Under the pieces are notes generated by a model. The model did no database searches and was not told the origin of the DNA. It saw only the letters and a list, made by a program, of their open reading frames with translations. From the NCBI GenBank assembly GCA_006176705.1, contig QRFJ01000385.1:310001-374000 (forward strand): 64,000 nt of DNA. Reading direction: 5' to 3'. Below, piece by piece: positions 54,537 through 64,000 of this stretch; the first letter of the stretch is position 1; each line of letters opens with the position of its first letter. A program made the position numbers and the translations under genes. Source of the DNA: Cocos nucifera (taxonomy: Eukaryota; Streptophyta; Magnoliopsida; Arecales; Arecaceae).

Positions 54537-57007
54537 TGTTTGAAATTATATTCCAAAGCCAATCATTAGCCAGTTGATGGTTGAGCTCATTTTGTAAATA
54601 TAAATAATTTATAATGAATAAAATATTTATTTTGACATTTTTCATCATAAATGTACATCTTCTAGTGAACTGCTATACTGTGATGAAGTTTTTAGGACTA
54701 TTTAGAATCAATAAAGAGAGGATTTATCATTTAGTCCTTAAAAATATTCACGATCAAATAATATATTATTACTTAGGACGATAATGTTTATCGAGTGTAC
54801 GTCATTGTGTGACATAAGGATTGATTATCTTTTTAACTAAGGAGTGTGGAGATACTAGCATGGCATACAAATGAGATGTAAGGATATATTATCACTGATC
54901 ATGACTAACTCTAGAGCATTCTACTGTCAAGAATTTCTCAAATAGAATATAGATATAAGTATTCCTTCGATCTTAGATCACCATGATGACTTGCAAGCAA
55001 CTCACTGTGCTTTGGTACCGAACTATCTGAATTTCTAATTTAGTGATAGAAGATTCTGAGCATAGTTAAGTACTTATGAAGTGGATGTGTGATCAAGATG
55101 GGATTGACCACTCCAAGAGGTTGGAGATAATGCATCAAGATATTTCAATTTAGCAAAACATTAACCAGGATAATTCATGTGATAGATTTAATATTTTAAA
55201 ATATAATATAGATGACTTATTCAGGATTGATAGTTAAACCCTAAGTCATCATCACAGCATTCATAGTCAAGAGGATGAATTGTATGTCAACCATATATGG
55301 GTTCTAAAATGTTGGTTTATACATTTGACCTATCCGACCATTAGGTATTATTGCTAGATGATCACTTCAATTAGTACAGAAATTTGTTTCTTTGCTATCG
55401 ACTTAAGTTGGAACCTATGGGATCACATACATTAGAGGTTTCGATCGAATTGGATGGTTGATTAATAATTGCAAATCATTTTAGTATTAAATAGTCAATA
55501 TAATTGATGTTTGACCTAGTATAAATGTTGCAAGAGGATTATTCACAATCGGATTGCTAATTAGCTCAATCTAATTGAGCATAAGGACTAAGATTGAGTC
55601 TAATTGAATGAGATTCAATTAGGTTTGGTTTGGACTTGATTAACTAATTGGTTTATAGGATAAGCCAATTGCAAGGAAGATCAATTTCATGTTCAATTAG
55701 AACTTATGTGGACTTGATTTCTAATTTGATTAGAATTTAAATTTAAATTTAATTTAATTTAATCTGATTTAAATAAACTCTTAGTTGGACTAGGATCATT
55801 TTTAATTAGGTTTCACTAATTGTAATTTGATTAGGTTTAAAATTTAGGTTTGACCATAGAAAACTAGAGAACCTAGTTTAACTAGGATTCTCCTTGCACC
55901 ACCTCATTCCTTGCTCATGCCTTTTCTTTGTTTTTGCATGAGATACCTCACACCAAGAGAAGCCATGCACACCCCCACACCCTTCCCTTCCTAGTTTGGA
56001 AATTAGTTTTGTACCAAGTCAAAACAAGCAAGTTGTTTTGATCTGGAACTCTATTTCATAGAGTTTGTTGAAACCAAAACTCAATCCATCATGAGGCACC
56101 ATATTTAATCAGATATGATCTGATTTTTGGCAATTGAATAGAAGGGTGTTTAATGCATTATTCTAATTCTCCATACCCAAGGAAAGAGATGAGGCGTACA
56201 AAAGTTGGTGCCCCAAACTTTCCTACATTGATAGTGTCCTAATCTGGGTATTTGACCTAGAGAAGGACTCTATCTTATCTCCCTATTTAAGAGGAGTTTG
56301 GGTGTGGGAATTTCAAGAGAGATACAACATGAGAACTCCTCTTGGGTGTTGGATTTTTGGATTCATACTCCTCTTGGGTGTGTGGTTTCATTAGGACATA
56401 GTTCTTGTGTATCCTATTGTGAGAGAAAAAGAAAAGAGAAGAAGGGGTTCTTCTCTAGGGTTTCAGTTTCTCTTCTTCCACTTTCTTTTGAGTGTTTTGT
56501 GAAGAAGAAGAAGTTTTCTCAAGTCCTCTTAACCTTCTTTGACACTTGGAATGTCCAAGCAATTCAAAAGAAAAAAAGGTTCAAGATCAACCATTAAGGA
56601 TCTACGAACTGCTAGCAAACTACACAGATTTTCGATCATCGGACTTCTGATTGGATTCGAAGCTTCGTATGGATAACCTATAGAGGTTGGACATCTATGT
56701 GGCCTGAAGCGACAACCTCAGCCTCATAACAGCAAGTAGAGTTCTTGGCTTGAAAAAAGGTATAGCGATATGATCTCTATAAATGTTTTAGATCAGATCT
56801 AGTTCAGGTATTTATATGATCAATACCTTTGCTTTGATTCTTATTTAATTTTTAGATTTAATGCATGAATATTTCATATCATATGATCCTAGATCTAGGG
56901 GTTTTATACATGTTTGGTAGATTAATATGATTAATCTAATGCTTCTATTGAGTTTGTTTTTGAAAAAGATCCAAAATATATGCACGTAAATCCTAGTTTT
57001 TCCTTCA
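54537..57007 (+). mobile_element. Cop-B4: solo LTR (2471 bp)
   Basis: TGTTTGAAATTATATTCC to TTTTTCCTTCA with ATGCC on both sides and no internal region. It is the product of recombination between the two LTRs of a former element. It is the best complete Cop-B LTR in the window. A TATA-like TATTTAAG lies near 56284. The small frames at 56298-56597 and 56845-57069 look incidental. Confidence 0.92.
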
Positions 57008-57012
57008 ATGCC
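57008..57012. repeat. target-site duplication ATGCC (right, Cop-B4)
   Basis: Matches 54532-54536. Confidence 0.9.
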
Positions 57013-57624
57013 CATGCCTTCATCCCTTGGTTTTTGCATGAGACTCCTCACACCAGAGAAGCCATGCACTCCCCATGCATCCCTCTCTCTTTAGATGGAA
57101 GTTAGTTTTGACTAGGTCAAAACTAACAAGTTGTTTTGACCTAGGACTCTATTTGATAGAGTTTGACAACTCACCAACCCTATCCATTGATGGTGCCAAC
57201 CACAATCAAATTTGATCTGATTTTGGTGCAAGAAAGAAGGGACTTTTTGCATGCATTCAAGATATCCCACACCCAAGAAAAGAAGGAGGTGCCTAAGAGT
57301 TGGGCACCCCCTATAGTTGTCTCTTTTGGACATTTCTTTTCTAGGTATTTGACCTAGAGAAGGAGTCTACCTTATCTTCCTATTTAAGAGGAGTTTGGGT
57401 GTGGGAATTATATAAGAATTTCACTGTGAGAAGGGTGTTCTGGGCATGAAAATTTTGGGTGCAGAAAAGCCTCAGGTGTTAGGTTTCTTTTGGACACAAT
57501 ATTATGTGTCTTGGTGAGAGAAAAGAAAGAAAGAAGAAGGGTTCTTCTCTAGAATTTTCTTTCTCATTCTTTTGAGAGATTGGTGAGGAAGGAAAGCTCT
57601 GTTTAGTCCTCCTCATCATCTTTA
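57013..57624 (+). repeat. Cop-B3: outer Cop-B LTR, piece 2
   Basis: Continues Cop-B3 from CATGCCTTCATCC (compare 55915 onward in Cop-B4) to CCTCATCATCTTTA, where the next LTR enters. It contains TATTTAAG near 57381. Confidence 0.78.
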
Positions 57625-58381
57625 TGTTAGAAAATATATCCTAAAGCCAATCATCTAAGTTGTAGATGATTGTAATTTGTATATGAATTATCAATTAATA
57701 ATAGTTATTTGGCTAATTCATCATCAATGTTCTATCTTTCTTAAATGAACTATGATATTATGATGAAATTCTTAGAACCACACTTAATCGATAAAGGAGG
57801 ATTTATTGTATGGTTCTTAAAATAGTTCACAACCAAATGATAAGTTATTAACTAGGACGATAACTTATCGAGTATAGGTTACTATATGTCAAATGCATTG
57901 GTTGTCTTCATAACCAAGTGGTGCGGAGATATTAATATGGTATGCAGATGAGATATGGGAGTACATCTACACTGAACATGATCAATGTAGTACTCTGCTA
58001 TCAAAAGTATTAAAGATTATGGTATAAGATCTCTCCACTTGAAAATCACCATGGTGACTTGCAAGCAACTTAAATACTTTGTGCTAGCCTACCTATATTT
58101 CTAATATAGTGATGGAAGGTTTCTTAGTGCAGTCAGGTACTTGTAGAGTCAATGTATGGGTCAGGATGGGATTGACTGCTTCTGATTAATTTTAGGAGCG
58201 AATGTCTCGCTGTGTTTCAATTTAGCAAAACCTAGGCTTGGGTAATCCTCCTGAGGAGTCACAAGATTTTCAAATTTTGAAATATAATATGGATGAACTA
58301 TTTGAGTATTAACAGCTAACTCATAATCATCCTGAGCATTAAGGGCCAAAGGGATGAATCATATGGTAACCATAGGTTAGG
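57625..58381 (+). repeat. Cop-B5: first 757 bp of a Cop-B LTR
   Basis: TGTTAGAAAATATATCCTAAAG is the Cop-B LTR start. The match with Cop-B4 runs to about CATAGGTTAGG, then is cut by an inverted LTR. The expected target half is CTTTA (57620-57624). Confidence 0.82.
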
Positions 58382-59672
58382 TGAAGGAAAATCTGGGTTT
58401 CATGTAGGTATTTTGAACTTTTTTAAATAGGTCAATGAAAGTAATAAATTAATATCTATAATTTATAAAAATATTAATTAATTCTAGATCTATGATCTAA
58501 TAACATGATCTATGCGTGCAAATAAATCTAAAATTAAACATTAAACAAACATAATGATGTTAATCATATCAACATCAAACCGAGACTATATCTAATCTAG
58601 TGGAAGAATGAGATTGAATTTCTTTTACCTTTTGCAAGTACGGATCTTCAACTTGCTGATCCGAGGCTAAGATCATCACTTTAAGCTACAAACATGTCTG
58701 GCCTCTATGAAAAATCCACATGAAGCTTAGATTGTTGATCTGAAGTCCAGCAACTAAAAATCAACATAGTGTGCTAGCATTACGTTGATACTTCTTTGAT
58801 GATTGATAGCGAATCCTCTTCTTTGAATGATCTTGGACTCTCCAAAGACAAAAGAGGAGATGGGAGGATATAAAAGAACTCTTTCTTTTCATCTTTTTCT
58901 CTCAAAAAGATTATGAAAAATAGATCTAAGAGAAACCCTAGAGAAGACCTCTCTTCTCTCTTTCTTTTCTCTCACCAAGACAATGGTTTGTGCCTTTACA
59001 TAGCCCAACACCCAAAGACCTTTAGCACACAAGGTTTCCATGCCCAAAGACTCTCTCTTAGATCTAAAATTTGTAAAAATTTCATGCCCTAACTCTCTTT
59101 AAAAGGAGAGTTATGATAGAGTTCTTGTCTAGGTCAAATACCTAGAAAGGCATATTCAAATTAAGCAAGGATTGTGGTGCCAAATTCTTGAGCGCCCCCT
59201 CCTTATTCTTTTGTGTGGACTCCAGAGAACATGTGCACAAAAGTTTTCTATTTCTCACAAGAAAATTAGAGGGAAATTGGGTAGTTTGGTACCTCAAAGA
59301 GATAAGAAAAGATGATGCATCAAACTCTATCCAATAGAGTCCTAGGTCAAAATAACTTATATTTTGATCTATTCCACAACTATTTTTTTTGAAAAGAGAA
59401 CATAAAAATACATGGTTACTCTCTAGAAATAAAATTTACCTATAAAATTCCAAGGCGAAGAGGACATGAAAGCAAGTGGCATAAGATAGAAAAATTCTAG
59501 TTACACAAGGACTTCTAGTTTTGACTTTGTCCAACTTATTATTTGACCCCAATTAAATCAAAACTAATGCAATCTAGTTAAAGATGATCTTAGCCCAACT
59601 AAGAGTCTAATTAAATTAGATTAAATTAAATTTAAATCTGATTTAATTTTTAATCAAATTAAAAATTGGTTG
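58382..59672 (-). repeat. Cop-B6: inverted Cop-B LTR end (1291 bp)
   Basis: TGAAGGAAAATCTGGGTTTC is the inverted LTR terminus. The match to the reverse of Cop-B4 runs through GCAAGTACGGATCTTCAACT and the tract AATTAAATTAGATTAAATT. It is cut at 59673 by a Tat LTR. Confidence 0.83.
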
Positions 59673-60384
59673 TGTTGGGGATAAATCCGCTCCTGCTAAA
59701 GATTGACAAGATGTCTAGTCTCAGAATGACCCCATCCGATGGTGGCTACCATGACAAAACTTTAGCTAGTATTACTGCTTAACCCATAAGGCATTATAGA
59801 CCTCACCCAGATGAGCTTGAAAATAAGGGCAGCTGAATTCCTCCATTATAAGCAGTTAACTCCTAGTCGCCGACCAAGCTCATTCAAGTCGAACTCCTTC
59901 CAGTTGTCAACTAAGCTCCTTCTAATCGAACTCCTTCAAGTTGAACTCCTTGTAGTCGAACCCCTTACAGTCATGACCAGGCGTCCTTCTAGTCAACTTC
60001 TTAAGTCAAACTCTTCCAATCGCAACCAGGTCCTTTTCAGTCGACTTCCTTTCAGTCAAATTCCTTTCAGTGGACAAGTTAGCTGCCTTACATCCTGAAC
60101 AACAATTGATTGGGCTTAAAAAGTAGGAGGACCTCAACATCTATGCAAGTATAAACCCCAATATAGTGGATTTCAGTCAATGTGCAGATGATTTTGGACA
60201 AGTCTACACCTCTCTTAAGCTATTGAGATGTGAAGTTCTTTACTGACTGTAATAGGTCCATCCAAACTTTAACTATTAATCTCACAAAACTGGCACATTT
60301 GATTATGGACACCACCCTCTGTAATAAACTCCACGTGGCCCCGAACGATCCACTACCAGGCAGTTACGGCTGTTGCATTAGTTT
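59673..60384 (+). repeat. Tat-2: Tat LTR, 5' part (plus strand)
   Basis: It starts TGTTGGGGATAAATCCGC (Tat-1 LTR: TGTTGGGGGTAAACCTC), has repeats of AGTCGAACTCCTT type, and the conserved stretch AACTCCACGTGGCC with a G-box at 60332-60337. It is cut at 60385 by a Cop-A LTR before its TATA region. Confidence 0.8.
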
Positions 60385-61915
60385 TATTAGATGTGTGCCC
60401 TAGAAGCTAGATTGATTGTTACTTGTAATTCATTTCTAAGGATAATTTTATAATTTTAATTATAAATAATAAAAAAATATTTTTTTTATATTAGTGTGTA
60501 TTTAAAAGTGTCTGTGATACATTCTTTGAGTTAATGATAATGCAATTCATATTTTCAAAGATAAAAATTTAAGACATGAATTTCTATAATTAATTTATAA
60601 ATGCCCTCAGATCGTAGAGTCATGGATGGTGATCGATCCAAAGATTGGTGTACATCACTTTCTTAGATAGTCGTATCTTGAGTCTACGATTGGAGAGACA
60701 TAATTGGAGTATAGTGTTGTTAGGAATGAGGGGCCTAAGGTGAATCACCTCGAGTAGTCGTAAGAAGTATTATCTTCTCTTCGATAATTGACTCGATTTT
60801 GCGTGTGTGTGTATGTGTTCTTTTGATTTGAGTCATGGTAGTTCACCTGAGGATGTTATAGTTTGACTACATCTTAACTCGATTCCCTGGCCTTTCGAAC
60901 CTAGAGGTGATTTGGCTATAGCATGTTTCATTGTAGGAATAGGATTGCACCAATAAGAAATCTACCTACCTCGATAGATGAGTAGCCTTATGATAATTAT
61001 GAGAATTGAGTCCTTAAGCCCTATGGCCTGGCAGAGTAAAGATGATAGAAAGAGTTTTTATATAGGATTTGATATTGGGACTCAGAATCAAATGATTAAT
61101 TCATATCAGGAACATTGGGTTTGACTTCACCTTTCCTAAATCCTATCGGGGCTCAAGATAGAAGACCCATCCATAGGTAACTGCACTGGTGGTTCGCTTT
61201 ATTTCTAATGGATTGCCACCATATACAGCTAGTATCACTGGATAATTTTAGGATTTAATTAGATATTATTTGATATCAATCATTCTAATTGTATTGAACC
61301 AGAAAAATTCTAGTCATCGAAATGATTTCAATGATGTCGATGATGGAGATCGCGACTATATCTCTATACCTATAGAATTGAACCAATTGGTGACCAAATA
61401 GAATTTAGGTTTAATTTCATCAATTGAGTTAACCAGTTTGATTGATTTGGATTAGATCCAATCAGATTTAAGTATATCGTGCTAGTACATGATTTGAAGC
61501 CTTCTTTTCTTCTGAAATCTTTCTTTCATCACAATGAGTTAAATTTGATTTGACTCATTCCTAAATTTTGAATGAATTTATTTTTGTCTGACTAAAATAA
61601 GTCTAGATTAGATTAATTGTAGAAATTAAATCCATTCATAGTTAAATTGGGCTAGGGTCAAAAGTTGACCTGTTTGAGAGAATTGAGGATCACCTGATCA
61701 GATGCTTTTTAAAATTATTTAAAAATTATTTTGACCTAATTTTGGATATGTGATAGAGCAATAAATTATAAATTGGGTACTAAATTTCATGATTTTTAAA
61801 GGTGGTCTAGACTAAGTTATGATAGAGTTTGATTTGGATCAAACTCTTGAGGGAAGTGTCCTAGTGTAGTGGACTCTTTCTTATCTACTCATGCCGCTAC
61901 CTTCCAAATTGATTT
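60385..61915 (+). repeat. Cop-A4: Cop-A LTR, 5' part (plus strand)
   Basis: TATTAGATGTGTGCCCTAG is the LTR start. Blocks such as GGTTCGCTTT, TGGATTGCCACCATATAC and CGTGCTAGTACATG match 1556 onward in Cop-A1. It covers about the first 1.5 kb and is strongly diverged. It ends at 61915 where an inverted Cop-A LTR starts. Confidence 0.83.
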
Positions 61916-62518
61916 TGAAGAATAAACCCTATTTTCCGAGTCAGATTCATTCAGATCTTGATTTAATCAAGGAATATTTAAAAATTTTTTCTAGATCAAA
62001 TTTAGATCTAACATTCTTCGCATCCTGATTTTATCATCTGATATAAAAATAAAATAAAAAAAATAATTTAATTTAATTGATATCTTATTATGGATAATCC
62101 TATTATCCTATGATGATCTTGATATTTCTTGAGATTCTGGATGTATCACATAATGCCTTTGTCTCTACCGATATTCCTCTCAGGCAGTATAGATCTTCTT
62201 TTCTCAATCTATGCTGCAAAATCAAACTAGATGTACTTGAAAGGTCTTCAAAATATCTTCTAAGATCAACTATTATCTCCTTTAGTAGTGCTGCCTTCTT
62301 CCTTTTCTTGTCGCCTTTCTCTTGCTTGGATCGCACCAAACTGGGCACAAAACTCTTTGGGCATGAGAGGAGAAGAGAGCACGAGGTTGTGAGAAGAGGG
62401 GAGAGGCTAGTGGTGTGGGCAAAGGATAGAAACTCAAAATCCTAAGCACAGACAGGGTTTATATAAACCCTTACTGCATGCACGTGCCATATCATTCCGA
62501 CCAAATCAAGCTCTTTAG
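61916..62518 (-). repeat. Cop-A5: inverted Cop-A LTR end
   Basis: TGAAGAATAAACCCTATTTTCC is the inverted LTR terminus. The match to the reverse of 3230-3816 runs through TTGCTTGGATCGCACCAAAC to ATATAAACCC (inverted TATA region at 62461) and stops at 62518. The plus frame 62110-62445 is the reverse of LTR sequence and not a gene. Confidence 0.82.
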
Positions 62519-64000
62519 TGAAGAAATTTCTAATTTTTTGGATATAGGTTCTCTTCAGATCTGATCGGATTAAGTGATATATTTCAATTTTTTTGATCCA
62601 AATCAGATCTAATATTCAGATCTATTTTTATTATCTATAATAAAAATAAAATATAGATAATTAATCATATTTAATTTTACCTGATGTAGGGTAATCCTAT
62701 TACCATATGATCCTGTATAGCAGTAGAAGCCTTCTAGCTTTTGTCGCTTTTCTTATCTGGATTGCGCATTGATCCCAAACTCCTTTGAGTATGGAAAGGA
62801 GAAAAAAGAAGGTGATTTGGCCTGGAGGATGAGGAGGAGATAGCCTTGGGGCATGGAGAATTTTCAATTGTTTTAGATTTCCTGGTAGCATAGGATCTTA
62901 TTTATAGACTATGCGTATCCAACTGTCCCTCTTCCCAACCAATCACATCCTTTATGAAATCAAATCTAATATGTGGTGGAAATAGAGTCCTTGGATTCTC
63001 CTTTGATAGCACTAAGACCAGTCAACTTGATTCTTAGGAGAAGTCTAATCGGATCCAAAGAAGATGGAGTCACTTCCAAAGGGTCTCCTGGGCCACCTCC
63101 AGCTTGGCACACGCCACAAGTGGCGTGCGCGCCTCCTCCTTGCCAGGTTCTGGTAGGGGGACAAGCCTTGCATGCGCCCTCCTCTGTCAGGTTTTGCAAG
63201 GGATAAGCCCCACCAGCTCTCCATAGTGCGTGACATGAACAAAGTCAAAGTGTCAATAGTCACATTTGACCAGTCAAAGTTGACTTTTGACCAAAGTAAG
63301 GACGAGAATGGTAGTGACAAATGCAGTTTAATTTTATAAAATAAGACAACCTTTTTTGACCTTGATAGCTTCTAGTCAGACCAAGTGAAGGCCTCTAAAT
63401 GAGCCCAATCTTTGGCTCAGTAAGGACACTATTTTATGATTAGTAAAAAGAACGTTAGGTTCAATCGATGCTAGCATGATTTCCTGAACCTAATTGAATC
63501 TCATTCAGATTAATTGAACTAGATCAGTTCATTGATGATCACCGATTCAAACCTTGTTTGTGTGATTCAGTTAGGTTCAGTTTCTGTATGCAATGGATAT
63601 TCATGATCTCTATCATCGAATCATGGTCAAACTCTTTCAATGGATCAGAACTTTTATTCGAATAGCTAGAATGACGAATCATCTAAATCATTCTAATTGC
63701 TCCAAAATTCACCAGTGACCTAGCAGTATCGTGCTTACCCATCAGAGCTGAAGTGAACTCTTGGTGAGCTACCTATGTGATTAAGTTTTTTATCTTGAGC
63801 CCGATTAGATTATGTTTAGGTGAACTCGTCAAACCTAGTCTTTATCATATGATGTAATCATTGATTCAAGTCGATGTAAATCCTAAATAGAAACTCTTTC
63901 TATTATTTCACCTCAGCCATGGCCATGGGTTCTGGACTTGATTCTCATGACATCATTAAGGGTCTTGCTCCTACCACGGGTAGATAGATTCCATCTGATG
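62519..64000 (-). repeat. Cop-A6: inverted Cop-A LTR, runs off the window
   Basis: It starts TGAAGAAATTTCTAATTTTTTG, then follows the reverse of the Cop-A2 LTR through TTATTTATAGACTATGCG (inverted TATA region near 62900), the inverted W-box cluster (63244-63291) and GGTAGATAGATTCCATC at the end. About 0.6 kb of LTR should continue to the right of the window. Confidence 0.9.
63244..63291 (-). promoter_or_regulatory. W-box cluster in the Cop-A6 LTR
   Basis: Six TTGAC/GTCAA cores (63244, 63252, 63266, 63273, 63280 and 63287) in the place of the eight in Cop-A2. The cluster has been kept in an older copy. Confidence 0.5.

Noticed and set aside
1..64000. Host gene, captured cellular gene, envelope gene or viral insertion
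   Set aside because: All recognisable coding motifs are gag, protease, integrase, RT, RNase H or the Tat antisense gene. I saw no membrane-protein frame after pol and no host domain.

Overview
The window is plant nuclear DNA made almost entirely of LTR retrotransposons. I found no host gene, tRNA, rRNA, CRISPR array or captured cellular gene. The evidence for a plant is Ty1/copia and Ty3/gypsy polyproteins of plant type, primer sites matching initiator tRNA-Met, a Tat-lineage gypsy element with a second RNase H and an extra antisense gene, and gag-only Athila-like elements. Long LTRs (up to about 2.5 kb) and the depth of nesting suggest heterochromatin of a large genome. A monocot, perhaps a palm, is my guess, but the sequence does not prove it.

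I name the elements by family. Cop-A is a copia family with LTRs of about 2.3 kb. Cop-B is a copia family with LTRs of about 2.5 kb. Cop-C is a Tork/TNT1-like copia with a short LTR of about 0.6 kb. Tat is gypsy and Ath is a gag-only Athila-like gypsy family. Five target-site duplications (TSDs) were read directly: AAAAC around Tat-1, TAATT around Cop-A2, GATAT around Ath-1, ATGCC around the solo LTR Cop-B4, plus one half site (CATGA) beside Cop-A1.

Layout. 1-3816: 3' half of Cop-A1, inserted in the gag of the minus-strand Cop-B1. 3817-5611: Cop-B1 gag and leader. 5612-19617: Tat-1 (minus), itself holding Ath-2 (6229-10188). 19618-20268: rest of the Cop-B1 leader, its primer site and the start of its LTR. 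20269 to about 36764: Cop-C (minus), holding an Athila LTR fragment (20552-21916) and the full-length Cop-A2 (21977-32410). About 36765-39130: rest of the Cop-B1 LTR. 39131-40705: antisense Cop-A3 LTR. 40706 to about 54300: Cop-B2 (plus), holding Ath-1 (41734-49923). 54301-57624: pieces of an outer Cop-B LTR split by the solo LTR Cop-B4. 57625-64000: a stack of partial LTRs in both directions, each cut by the next.

Read as a nest, the order is Cop-B3, Cop-B2, Cop-A3, Cop-B1, Cop-C, Cop-A2: six layers with Cop-A2 youngest. No element has an uninterrupted gag-pol. Cop-A2 is the best preserved. Its LTRs are nearly identical, with a TATA box and a dense W-box cluster, but its reading frame is broken mainly by single-base insertions. 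The most notable features are the nest, the Tat-1 antisense gene with a 115-bp tandem array next to it, the gag-only Athila-like family, and a hairpin-forming leader in Cop-A2. I saw no undescribed non-transposon system.
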